Source of the DNA: Flavisericum labens
GTDB taxonomy: Bacteria > Bacteroidota > Bacteroidia > Flavobacteriales > Flavobacteriaceae
Reading direction: 5' to 3'
Assembly (NCBI RefSeq): GCF_045446075.1
Contig: NZ_JBJJBQ010000004.1
Coordinates: forward strand, 1 to 64,000
DNA length: 64,000 nucleotides
In this document: piece after piece, positions 17,367-25,250 of the stretch
Position numbering within the stretch: the stretch's first letter is position 1
How the letters are laid out: the number at the start of each line of letters is the position of its first letter
The notes under the pieces: model-generated
Told to the model about the DNA's origin: nothing
The model's database searches: none
Seen by the model: only the letters and a program-made list of their open reading frames with translations
Position numbers and translations under genes: made by a program

Positions 17367-17618
17367 TTATTTTCTTTTTGGGCTGATGTTTATTTTTTTT
17401 TGTTCTTTTTCCGAAATCACCGAATTGATATTGGAATGTGAAAACAACTGAGATTTTAAAGATTCCTTGGCTTTCTTTTTTACTAATTCGTGGCTTTCAA
17501 AATTCAACAAAAAACCCTCATCTGTTTCAATGGTGACCGAATTACCATTAATAGCTTTCACTCTCCCTGAAAGAGCTTCATCTAAAACCAAAACAAAATC
17601 TCCTGCTTTTAACGACAT
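17367..17618 (-). CDS. N-terminal part of the split DUF2027/Smr protein
   Basis: An 83-residue frame that opens with a small beta-barrel (SLKAGDFVLVLDEALSGRV, then KAINGNSVTIETDEGF) as in the N-terminal domain of Bacteroidota Smr/MutS-family proteins of about 185 residues. It then has the linker SVISEKEQKK and runs into a stop shortly after a run of nine A. The normal partner domain lies in the next frame immediately downstream. Either a true frameshift mutation, a sequencing error in the homopolymer, or polymerase slippage would explain it. Confidence 0.75.
   Translation of the reverse strand: MSLKAGDFVLVLDEALSGRVKAINGNSVTIETDEGFLLNFESHELVKKKAKESLKSQLFSHSNINSVISEKEQKKINISPKRK
17393..17401 (-). 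other. Homopolymer A9 (minus strand) at a frameshift point
   Basis: Nine consecutive A in the coding direction separate the two frames of the Smr gene. Ten A would give one continuous protein (…EQKKNKHQPKKKIKERY…). Confidence 0.85.
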
Positions 17619-17623
17619 TATTG

Positions 17624-17815
17624 TTAATCTTCAGAATTATCAGAATCATTTTCTTCACTATTTCTACTGGGAATGGTTTTTGAAATCCTATAAACCCCAA
17701 TCATTAGTAGCACAATACCAAGTATTAATACCGTTTGATTTTGTTTGGCTCCAGCTTTGGCATAAATAGCAACAAAGGCTCCGATAATGATTAAAATATA
17801 GTTTAAGTATTTCAT
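17624..17815 (-). CDS. Small membrane protein, unknown function
   Basis: A 63-residue protein with two hydrophobic segments (about 4-20, YILIIIGAFVAIYAK, and 27-43, TVLILGIVLLMIGVYRI) and an acidic tail (NSEENDSDNSED). It lies five bases upstream of the split Smr gene in the same direction, so the two are probably co-transcribed. Similar short double-helix proteins are often found beside Smr/DUF2027 genes in this phylum, but no function is known. Confidence 0.65.
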   Translation of the reverse strand: MKYLNYILIIIGAFVAIYAKAGAKQNQTVLILGIVLLMIGVYRISKTIPSRNSEENDSDNSED

Positions 17816-18163
17816 TTAAGTTGTAAAATAATGAGCTGCAAATTACATTAAATTTAGTATTTAGACCGTCTATTTTTATCAATATTACAAATCAAGATTA
17901 ATTCAAATAAAGTTGTCATTAAAATCTTCAGATTATTTAATATTTCCTTAATTCAAATATTATACAATTTGTAAAAATCAATTAAACTAGACAATTCTAT
18001 TTGCAACCAAAAAATCAAGTTCGGTCAACGACCTAATTACTATCGAAACATAGAATCAACATTTTTACTAAAAATACAGTGTTAATTAGCTTTAACCGAC
18101 AAGCTATTTTTTACGTTTATTTTTCTTTTTAGTAATTTAGCTGAAACAAAATTTTACCACTTC
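17816..18163. other. Noncoding stretch, AT-rich
   Basis: About 350 bases between divergent genes. No convincing gene, structured RNA or repeat is seen. TAATTTAG at 18133-18140, 23 bases before the DUF2752 start, is one mismatch from a -7 element. Confidence 0.4.
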
Positions 18164-18439
18164 ATGGAAAAGTATATGCTGCCCTGCCTCAACAAAAAAC
18201 TTTTTGGTATTGAATGTTTGGGTTGTGGCTTACAACGTGCTGTGGCTCTAGTTTTTCAGGGTGAATTTATGGCTGCTTTTAAAATGTACCCCGCAGTATA
18301 TAGCTTAATTATATTTGTTTTCTGTATCGGTGTAAATATTTTCTTTAAATTTAATCACTCCAACAAGGTTATTGGTGGGCTTGCCATAATTTCCGTTACT
18401 ACAATTGTGGTAAGTTATATTGTTAAACTAATCATTTAA
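18164..18439 (+). CDS. DUF2752 membrane protein
   Basis: A 91-residue protein with the DUF2752 signature: a Cys about ten residues before a conserved Cys-x-Gly-Cys-Gly segment (LPCLNKKLFGIECLGCGLQRA). Two to three transmembrane helices follow, e.g. AVYSLIIFVFCIGVNIFF and IISVTTIVVSYIVKLII. The family is widespread and uncharacterised. It is followed nine bases later by the CCC-motif protein gene, and this pair is a common arrangement in Flavobacteriia, suggesting a shared membrane role. Confidence 0.85.
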   Translation: MEKYMLPCLNKKLFGIECLGCGLQRAVALVFQGEFMAAFKMYPAVYSLIIFVFCIGVNIFFKFNHSNKVIGGLAIISVTTIVVSYIVKLII

Positions 18440-18448
18440 AAAACAAAT

Positions 18449-18775
18449 ATGGAACAACAAAAACTCAACCCAACGCTTGTTTACGTTTTAGCTATAGTTG
18501 GCCTTTTTTGCTGCTGTTTTGGTGGTGCTGGTGCCATCCTTTCAGGTATAGCATTCTTTATTGCACATAGTAAATTGAATGCTGTAAAGTTAAATCCTGA
18601 AAATTATGAAACTTCCAGTGTAAAAGCTATGAATACAGCTAAAACTTTAGCTTTGGTAATTTTAATTATTAACATCCTTTACCTTATTTACACGATTTAT
18701 CAAATTTCCATCGTCGGATGGGACCAGTTAATGCAACAATCTCAAGAGATGATGGAACAAATTCAAAATCAATAA
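18449..18775 (+). CDS. CCC-motif membrane protein
   Basis: A 108-residue membrane protein with the consecutive Cys triplet in VGLFCCCFGG inside its first helix (about residues 10-35) and a second helix at LALVILIINILYLIYTIY. The C-terminal tail is amphipathic and Gln/Met-rich. It belongs to the group named after the CCC motif in Bacteroidota and probably forms an operon with the DUF2752 gene. Biochemical function unknown. Confidence 0.8.
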   Translation: MEQQKLNPTLVYVLAIVGLFCCCFGGAGAILSGIAFFIAHSKLNAVKLNPENYETSSVKAMNTAKTLALVILIINILYLIYTIYQISIVGWDQLMQQSQEMMEQIQNQ

Positions 18776-18797
18776 AACAAAATATTTCAAGCTAATG

Positions 18798-18827
18798 AAA
18801 AAGGCGACCTATCAGGTCGCCTTTTTT
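18798..18827 (+). terminator. Rho-independent terminator
   Basis: The strong stem AAGGCGACCT / AGGTCGCCTT is followed by six T after the CCC-motif gene. Confidence 0.9.
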
Positions 18828-19041
18828 GTTTTTGAATAAGATGATAACATGAGATAATTAAAGCCAATAAACACCTTTAACAATCGGAAACCAGGGTTTA
18901 GGAGTAACAACACAAAACTTTAGAATTAAGTTGGTAATCTTATATTTAGAACTTAAAATACATAGACATATCACCCCACCTTCGAACTCTTCATTGAATC
19001 CAATATTTTTTACATTTTCCTAATAGACCACCCTAACACAT
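18828..19041. other. Noncoding stretch between two terminators
   Basis: Together with its flanking hairpins this makes up the 348-base gap between the CCC-motif gene and the T9SS-cargo gene. No gene, repeat or structured RNA is evident. It marks the border between the core-gene segment and the accessory sugar-use block. Confidence 0.4.
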
Positions 19042-19076
19042 AAAAAACCTCTTGGCGTATACCAAGAGGTTTTTTT
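19042..19076 (-). terminator. Rho-independent terminator
   Basis: The stem AACCTCTTGG / CCAAGAGGTT is followed on the minus strand by six T (A on the plus strand). It lies 48 bases past the stop of the T9SS-cargo gene. Confidence 0.85.
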
Positions 19077-19123
19077 ATTATTACTTAATTTTCACAATCC
19101 TTTGTATGGACTGGTTTAGCTTT

Positions 19124-20263
19124 TTATCTAGTAACGAATTTTACTGATTTTTGTCCTTCAACTGTTTTAACAGTTGCAATCCAAAGTCCTGTTTTGAATT
19201 CGAAGTTTGTATCAACATCAGTTTTTAATGATTTAACCAATGCACCAGTAATACTGTAAATGTTAATTTCAGCGCTAGATGTTACGTTAGAAACATAAAC
19301 TCTATTACCGATAGCTTTAATACCAGTTGAAACAGGAGAAGCTATCTCGTCAACATCTAGTAATGCCTCAAGATCACCACTTATATCTGTATCACTGATA
19401 TAAACTCTATAAACTCTAATTTTACCTCCCCTATTAATAAGACTGTATTGTCCAGCATCTACAGCCTGAAACTTCATTACTCTAAAAGACTCGTCTCCTG
19501 AATCTGGGTTATCGATTGGACCATTTGGATCACCAGTTCCTGCTCCAATATCAACTACATCAACTGGTGTGCCAGTACCTTCATATAAGAACTGAAAATA
19601 ACCAGTACTAAATCCTAAAGTTCCGTCGCCCTCAATGTCTGTATATTGGCCTGCCCCCATAACATAAACATACTGTCCGGCTGTTAATTGCATTTGGAAA
19701 CCTCTTCCTCCTTGTCTATTATATCTTTTTTCTCCAGGAGTTGTGTATTGCAAACAACCTTTAAAATCATCAAGGTTTACATCATCAAGCATCTCTGTTC
19801 TTTCATCATAACGCGTAATGTCATTTCTTACCGTGTAAATACGGTCACTGTTACTATCTCTTTTAAAGATAAAATCTGTAGCACCATCTAAATCTGGTAA
19901 GTTTGTAGGTTTGGTAAAATCACTGCCTCCACTTAACAATGTTCCTCCTGGATCTGATGCAGACCCTTTAGAGGTAACCTGAAAATTAACCCCAGCATAA
20001 TTAGCATTAAATGTTGTAGCATAAATAAGCGGTGCACTCTGTCCACTCTCATTAACATACCCTTCGTTCGGGGTATAAACTTGATCTTCGTAAGTTAACT
20101 CAATTTGGCGATTATAATTTGCAAATGCATTTAAATACTGCAAGGGCATCATGTTATCGTAACCGGCACCTAATTCTTTCGCTCCAAAATCCCAATACTT
20201 TACTTGTGCGCTAAGCGCTACCGCAAAAAAGAATAATGGCATAAATAGTAATTTTTTTTTCAT
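19124..20263 (-). CDS. T9SS-exported protein of unknown function
   Basis: A 379-residue secreted protein. It has signal peptide MKKKLLFMPLFFFAVALSAQ and a C-terminal type A sorting domain for type IX secretion (about residues 305-379: TGIKAIGNRVYVSN, AEINIYSITGALVKSL, GLWIATVKTVEGQKSVKFVTR). The central ~280 residues begin VKYWDFGAKELGAGYDN and look beta-rich, possibly a carbohydrate-binding or lectin-like sandwich, but no family could be named. The promoter shares a 21-base element with the apiose-type operon that starts at 29461, so it is probably co-induced as a surface protein of the same system. Confidence 0.72.
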   Translation of the reverse strand: MKKKLLFMPLFFFAVALSAQVKYWDFGAKELGAGYDNMMPLQYLNAFANYNRQIELTYEDQVYTPNEGYVNESGQSAPLIYATTFNANYAGVNFQVTSKGSASDPGGTLLSGGSDFTKPTNLPDLDGATDFIFKRDSNSDRIYTVRNDITRYDERTEMLDDVNLDDFKGCLQYTTPGEKRYNRQGGRGFQMQLTAGQYVYVMGAGQYTDIEGDGTLGFSTGYFQFLYEGTGTPVDVVDIGAGTGDPNGPIDNPDSGDESFRVMKFQAVDAGQYSLINRGGKIRVYRVYISDTDISGDLEALLDVDEIASPVSTGIKAIGNRVYVSNVTSSAEINIYSITGALVKSLKTDVDTNFEFKTGLWIATVKTVEGQKSVKFVTR

Positions 20264-20567
20264 TTTTAAATAGTTTTTTAGTCGTTAAAAATTAATTTTT
20301 TATTCATTTATTATAGAGCAATATCGCGAAATATAATTTCATTCACGTTTATTTTTGAACGATGGTCAATTTTGTAATTTTTTTATTAAAAAAACTAACC
20401 AAAACTGCACTATATTAAAGCATTTTTGACTTATTAAATTACAACTTTTTTTTGTACTTAAGCCAACAATAAAAGACTTATTCGCTAAAATTCATGTTTT
20501 ACCGATATCCGAATACATCAATTTCATATTATCAGTCTAGTTTTTACCTAAATAATAACAAAATTAT
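20264..20567. other. Promoter region of the T9SS-cargo gene plus 3' end of the sugar operon
   Basis: About 300 bases without a gene. It contains a conserved 21-base element at 20353-20373 and TATATTTC on the minus strand (near 20331) as a possible -7 box. No hairpin terminator was found after the FGGY kinase gene. Confidence 0.4.
20353..20373 (-). promoter_or_regulatory. Conserved 21-base promoter element, copy 1
   Basis: A 21-base stretch with core GGTCAATTTT on the plus strand (AAAATTGACC on the coding strand) agrees at 19 of 21 positions with 29536-29556 upstream of the isomerase operon. It lies about 90 bases upstream of the T9SS-cargo start. It is probably a binding site for a shared regulator not yet identified. 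Confidence 0.5.
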
Positions 20568-22064
20568 TTACTTTGTTTTGGTTTTTAAAATATTTTGCCA
20601 ACCAATATAAGATTTATTCACCTCTGCGCTTTCTTTGGGATAATAACTTTTTATAATTTCAGAAGACGGTTTAGGAAAGTCCACGAGACTTTTCCAGTGT
20701 TTAATACCCAAACCAGCCATTAAAGCCGCGCCCCAAGCAGACACATCGGTAATACCCATATTGGTAATTGGTGTTTTTAATACATCTGAAAGAAACTGCA
20801 TCAAAAATTCATTAGCCGTAATGCCTCCATTTACTTTTAATTCTTTTAAAGATGAATTGGTTTCTTCTTCTATAGAGTGAATCACATCTTTAATTTGAAA
20901 AGCAATAGACTCTAAAGCCGCACGAATCAAATGTTCCTTTTTTGTCCCGAAAGTTAAACCATGAATGGAAGCTTTCCATTCCTTTTGCCAATAAGGAGCC
21001 CCCATACCACTAAACGCCGGTATTAGGTACACACCTTCATTATCAGACAATGATGTGGCCATAGGTTCAATTTGGTCGTATGATGTAAATAGCTCTAATT
21101 GGTTTTTAAGCCATTCTATAGTGGAACCACAGCTTACAATCACTCCTTCTAGCGCATAATTTATTTGACCATTTATACTCCAACCAATTGTAGTGAGCAT
21201 ACCGTTTTCGGTTTGTTTATCCAATTTTTCAGCATTCCATAATATAGAAGAACCCGTTCCCAATGTGGCTTTTGCCATTCCGTTAGTAAAACATTCTTCA
21301 CCAAAAAAAGCAGCTTGCGAATCACCAATTATTCCAGTAATGGGAAGCGGTTTGGAAAAAACACCATCAAAGTGAGAATCACCAAAATGGTCTGAAGAAA
21401 ATGTAACCTCTGGTAAATTAAGATTCTCGAGATTGAAATCCTTTAAAAGCGATTGGTCCCAATCCAAATCATAAATGTTATAAAACAGTGTGCGAGACGC
21501 ATTAGTGTGGTCTGTTTTATAACTTCTACCCTTGGTTAGTTTGTACAACAACCACGTATCAACCGTTCCAAAATAGGCATTACCTTCGTTAATGGCGTCG
21601 TTAACCTTCTGGTTGTTTTCATTCAACCAAATAACTTTTGTGGCTGAAAAGTAAGGGTCTATTGTCAACCCCGTAATGGCGTTTATTTTTGATTCCAGAT
21701 TATTTTCTTTCAGTCTTTCACAAATAGAATTTGAGCGTTTACACTGCCAAACCACAGCATTTTGCAATGGGTTACCATTGTTATCCCAAAGCACAAAAGT
21801 TTCACGCTGATTTGAAATTCCACATGAAATAATATGTTCTTCTTCACCCGGAAATTGTATGCTAAATTCTGAAAGGCATTTTTTAACCGCTTCGATAACA
21901 CTCTGGTAAATTTCCACAGGATCCTGTTCCACAAAACTAGATTGCGGATAATACGATTTTAAAGGGGCCGTACCTTTAATAACCACTTTTCCTGATTCAT
22001 CAAAAATTATGGCTTTCGTACCACTAGTCCCTTGATCTATCGATAAAATATACTTTTTTGACAT
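20568..22064 (-). CDS. FGGY-family carbohydrate kinase, glycerol-kinase-like; probable D-apulose kinase
   Basis: A 498-residue ATP-dependent sugar kinase. It has the N-terminal phosphate-binding motif SIDQGTSGTKAIIFD (9-23) and the ATP-domain motif LGTGSSILWN. Several glycerol-kinase ligands are present: Arg87-Glu88 (SNQRET), Trp106 (VVWQC), Tyr138 (DPYFSATK) and Asp248. The glutamine that contacts glycerol in GlpK (Gln246 of E. coli) is replaced by Ser249 (IIGDSQAA), which suggests a changed substrate pocket. It is the last gene of an eight-gene operon with an isomerase, a split transketolase and a ribose-type ABC importer. That set matches the non-oxidative D-apiose route, where such a kinase makes D-apulose 4-phosphate. 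Substrate is inferred from context. Confidence 0.7.
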   Translation of the reverse strand: MSKKYILSIDQGTSGTKAIIFDESGKVVIKGTAPLKSYYPQSSFVEQDPVEIYQSVIEAVKKCLSEFSIQFPGEEEHIISCGISNQRETFVLWDNNGNPLQNAVVWQCKRSNSICERLKENNLESKINAITGLTIDPYFSATKVIWLNENNQKVNDAINEGNAYFGTVDTWLLYKLTKGRSYKTDHTNASRTLFYNIYDLDWDQSLLKDFNLENLNLPEVTFSSDHFGDSHFDGVFSKPLPITGIIGDSQAAFFGEECFTNGMAKATLGTGSSILWNAEKLDKQTENGMLTTIGWSINGQINYALEGVIVSCGSTIEWLKNQLELFTSYDQIEPMATSLSDNEGVYLIPAFSGMGAPYWQKEWKASIHGLTFGTKKEHLIRAALESIAFQIKDVIHSIEEETNSSLKELKVNGGITANEFLMQFLSDVLKTPITNMGITDVSAWGAALMAGLGIKHWKSLVDFPKPSSEIIKSYYPKESAEVNKSYIGWQNILKTKTK

Positions 22065-22089
22065 GATTTTTTAATTTAAAATAATGCTT

Positions 22090-23061
22090 TTAATCTTCGT
22101 ATGGATGATTTAATCGGTCCATTATTACAGCAATCAAAATCACAAAACCTTTGATGATTTGTTGCCAAAAAGGTGATACATTCAGCAACACCAAACCACT
22201 GTTTAATACCCCAATGATCAGTGCGCCTTGTACCGTTCCCATAATGGAACCTCTTCCGCCAGAAAGCGATGTGCCACCAATAACCACTGCCGCAATGGAA
22301 TCCAGCTCGTAGCTCATTCCTGCATTGGGTTGTGCAGAATCCAATCTTGATGTTAAAATAATACCGCCCACAGCTGCTAAAATACCAGCGATGGCATACA
22401 CCCAAATTTTTATTTTATTAATATTGATTCCTGATAAGCGCGCTGCACTTTCGTTACCTCCTATGGCATAAATATGTCTACCGAATTTTGTTTTTTTAGT
22501 TAAAATTATCGCCAAAACCACTACAACCAGGGTAATCCAAACAGGCATAGGAATACCCAAAAACCACCCGGTTCCAATAAAAGCAAAATTATCGCCTAAA
22601 CCTGTAATTGGAAAACCACCCGTCCACAGCATAGTTCCTCCTCTGGCAATGGTTAGCATAGCCAATGTGGCTACAAATGGGGGTACTTTAAATTTGGTAA
22701 TCATCCAACCGTTGAACACTCCCAAACCTCCACCAACAATCAAACTGGCAAGAATGGCTCCAAAAACGGTAAAACCAACAAAAGTGTTTAAAGAAGGTAT
22801 TTCTAATCCGAATTTCAACAGACCAGCTGCAATAGCACCACTAAACGCCAACATTGAGCCTACCGATAAATCGATACCCTTGGTTAAAATAACCAAAGTC
22901 ATACCCACAGAAATACAAACATTAATGGAAATTTGTCGGGCTATATTCCAACCATTTTCCATAGTGAAAAACTTATCGGATAAAATGGTCAATGCAATAC
23001 ATAACACTAAAAGCGCTATAACGGATTGAAATTTTACTAAAGTAGATTTTACATCTGTCAT
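22090..23061 (-). CDS. Sugar ABC transporter permease (ribose RbsC type)
   Basis: A 323-residue inner-membrane permease of the ribose/xylose/galactose group, with about ten transmembrane helices. Family marks are GKGIDLSVGSMLAFSG-like (KGIDLSVGSMLAFSGAIAAG), GGNESAARLSGININ in the cytoplasmic EAA-like region, and GGTSLSGGRGSIMGT. It lies between the ATPase and the kinase gene with gaps of 33 and 25 bases, so it is part of the operon. With the ATPase, DUF2291 protein and binding protein it forms a complete importer. The co-transcribed catabolic genes suggest D-apiose or a similar branched or furanose pentose as cargo. Confidence 0.9.
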   Translation of the reverse strand: MTDVKSTLVKFQSVIALLVLCIALTILSDKFFTMENGWNIARQISINVCISVGMTLVILTKGIDLSVGSMLAFSGAIAAGLLKFGLEIPSLNTFVGFTVFGAILASLIVGGGLGVFNGWMITKFKVPPFVATLAMLTIARGGTMLWTGGFPITGLGDNFAFIGTGWFLGIPMPVWITLVVVVLAIILTKKTKFGRHIYAIGGNESAARLSGININKIKIWVYAIAGILAAVGGIILTSRLDSAQPNAGMSYELDSIAAVVIGGTSLSGGRGSIMGTVQGALIIGVLNSGLVLLNVSPFWQQIIKGFVILIAVIMDRLNHPYED

Positions 23062-23094
23062 TTTTCTTTGTGGTCGTGTTTAGTTGGTTTGTGG

Positions 23095-24618
23095 TTATAA
23101 AGTGGCTGCCTGCATAATGGCTTCTTCATTGGCGTTTTGTTGGTTGAACTCTCCAGATATTTTCGACTCGCTTAATACTAAAATCCTATCTGAAATAGCC
23201 ATGATTTCAGGCAATTCTGAAGAAACCACGACTATACCCAATCCTTCTTTTGCCAAATTATTAATCAGGTGGTAAATCTCATTTTTGGCATTAACGTCAA
23301 TTCCCCGAGTAGGTTCATCCAAAAACAAAACTTTTGGTTTTGTGGCCAACCACTTTGCTAGAACAACTTTCTGCTGATTGCCACCACTTAAGTTTTTGGA
23401 CAATTGCTTTTCTGAGGGCGTTTTTATTTTCAACGCTTCAATATATTTTTTTGAAAGTTCGGCTTCCAACTTGGTGTTTAAAAAGCCGTTTTTAACAACG
23501 CTATCGATGGTTGCCATACTCGTGTTTTTGCTGATTTCCATTTGTAAAACTAAGCCATCTTCCTTTCGGTCTTCCGGCACCAAACCGAGTCCGTTTTTGA
23601 TGGCATCGGTTACCGACTTTATTTTCACTTCTTGATTATCAATAAAAACACGACCGGACATCACTTTAGGATGCAATCCGAATATGGTTTCGAGCAACTC
23701 GGTTCTTCCCGCTCCCATTAAACCAAAAATGCCTAAAACTTCACCTTTTTTCAAAGTGAAACTAATATCTTTTATAATGTATTTTAATTTACTGCCCACA
23801 TTAGGAAGGCTTATGTTTTCAACGGTTAAAATATCTTCACCCAGTTTTACATCGTCCTTTTTGTACATGTTTTTAATGTCGCGCCCCACCATCAAACGGA
23901 TTAAATCGTCTTTGGTTGCTCCTTTAACATGTTCAATCGTTCCGACTGTTTTTCCGTCACGTAAACCGATAAATCGGTCGGCAATTAAAAACAACTCGTC
24001 AAGTTTATGTGAGATATAAAGGATAGAAACATTTTGTTTTTGTAACGAACGAATAATTTTAAAAAGTACTTCGACTTCCGAATCTGAAATCGCCGAAGTC
24101 GGTTCGTCCATAATCACCACTTTGGCGTCTTCGAGTAGTGCTTTAGCAATTTCAACGAGTTGCTGTTCGCCTACCCGTAAATCTGAAACTAATGTTTTCG
24201 GATGCAAAGCGCAATCTAATCTTTCAAGTAAAGCTTTTGTTTGCTTCAGCATTTCTTTGGAGTCTAGAATTCCGAATGCATTATGGATTTCTCTTCCTAA
24301 GAAAATATTTTCGGTAATGCTCAGGTAAGGAATTAAATTAAGCTCCTGGTGCATGATTGCTATACCTTTTTCCATGGCATCTTTCGGGGTAGTAAAACGT
24401 ACTTCTTCACCATTTAAAAGTAGCGTACCTCCATAATCAGGATGGACGCCCGACAGGATTTTCATTAAGGTTGATTTTCCTGCTCCGTTTTCACCGACAA
24501 TAACATTTACCTTCCCTGTGTGCACATTTAGATTAACATCATCTAATGCCGTTACGCCACCAAAACGTTTGGTAATGCTTTTCGCCTGAAGTAAAATATT
24601 AGGTTGGTGGTTTTCCAA
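23095..24618 (-). CDS. Sugar ABC transporter ATP-binding protein (RbsA type, two ABC domains)
   Basis: A 507-residue fused double ATPase. The first domain has Walker A GENGAGKSTLMK (about 42-53), a signature-region DLRVGEQQLVEIAKAL and Walker B VVIMDEPTSAI. The second has a degenerate Walker A (GLMGAGRTELLE), the signature NLSGGNQQKVVLAKWL and Walker B VLFLDEPTRGID. This asymmetry is usual for the RbsA/XylG/MglA class. It sits between permease and DUF2291 genes. ABC-type sugar importers are uncommon in Bacteroidota pectin loci, which normally use SusCD plus MFS transporters. Confidence 0.93.
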   Translation of the reverse strand: MENHQPNILLQAKSITKRFGGVTALDDVNLNVHTGKVNVIVGENGAGKSTLMKILSGVHPDYGGTLLLNGEEVRFTTPKDAMEKGIAIMHQELNLIPYLSITENIFLGREIHNAFGILDSKEMLKQTKALLERLDCALHPKTLVSDLRVGEQQLVEIAKALLEDAKVVIMDEPTSAISDSEVEVLFKIIRSLQKQNVSILYISHKLDELFLIADRFIGLRDGKTVGTIEHVKGATKDDLIRLMVGRDIKNMYKKDDVKLGEDILTVENISLPNVGSKLKYIIKDISFTLKKGEVLGIFGLMGAGRTELLETIFGLHPKVMSGRVFIDNQEVKIKSVTDAIKNGLGLVPEDRKEDGLVLQMEISKNTSMATIDSVVKNGFLNTKLEAELSKKYIEALKIKTPSEKQLSKNLSGGNQQKVVLAKWLATKPKVLFLDEPTRGIDVNAKNEIYHLINNLAKEGLGIVVVSSELPEIMAISDRILVLSESKISGEFNQQNANEEAIMQAATL

Positions 24619-24621
24619 AGT

Positions 24622-25245
24622 TTAGTTTTTTAAATCAAGAATAAGGGGTATCACTCTTATATCATTCAATTGCGGCTTTTTGGTATTTACTTTTACTGCG
24701 CCTTTAAAATAAAGACTGTCATTTTCCTTTACCGCTTTTTTAAAAGGCGGCACAATGGTTTCCCGAACAATGTTATTTAGTTCTACCGAAATATTGTTAT
24801 AATCCATCGTATTTTGGAAATCGCCAATATCAGCCATTTGCGCACCTTCACGTATGGCGTTTCCAAAAATAAAATCGGTAGCTATTCTTAACTTTATTTT
24901 ATCATTTTCATGAAGTACGATAAGTACATTTTCTTCCTCAACAGACAAAACGGTAGCATTTCCGTCAATAATAAAATAGTAATCGTTGCTTATGCCCAGT
25001 TTATTCCCTTTTGCTTCAGAATAATTTTTCACATTCTCTGAAATCCCATCGAAAAACCGTGAAGCATCTAGAGCCACTAATTCATCAACTTGATTGTTCA
25101 TAAATGCACTGGCATAATCTTTTGCATTAAAAACGGTTTTGGACTTTTCTGCCTTAACGACATCCAAATCTTTTATATAAATAGAATTGTAAACCGAAAT
25201 ACCAAGAATTAATGCGATGATAAAGTATTTAATTGGCTTTTTCAT
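24622..25245 (-). CDS. DUF2291 family protein of sugar ABC transporters
   Basis: A 207-residue membrane-anchored periplasmic protein with one N-terminal hydrophobic segment (YFIIALILGISVYNS). The DUF2291 family is found almost only beside ribose-type ABC importers; its role is not established but is presumed to assist binding-protein delivery. Here it lies three bases upstream of the ATPase gene and five bases downstream of the binding-protein gene. Motifs supporting the call are FNAKDYASAFMNNQ near the N terminus and FIFGNAIREGA in the middle. Confidence 0.82.
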   Translation of the reverse strand: MKKPIKYFIIALILGISVYNSIYIKDLDVVKAEKSKTVFNAKDYASAFMNNQVDELVALDASRFFDGISENVKNYSEAKGNKLGISNDYYFIIDGNATVLSVEEENVLIVLHENDKIKLRIATDFIFGNAIREGAQMADIGDFQNTMDYNNISVELNNIVRETIVPPFKKAVKENDSLYFKGAVKVNTKKPQLNDIRVIPLILDLKN

Positions 25246-25250
25246 TCCTT

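Noticed and set aside
17688..17882. Overlapping minus-strand frame near the small membrane protein
   Set aside because: It overlaps 17624-17815 in another frame and has no signal, domain or plausible start context.
20568..22064. Plain glycerol kinase
   Set aside because: The Gln-to-Ser change in the substrate site and the operon with isomerase, transketolase and sugar importer argue for another substrate; no glycerol facilitator or GlpD is adjacent.
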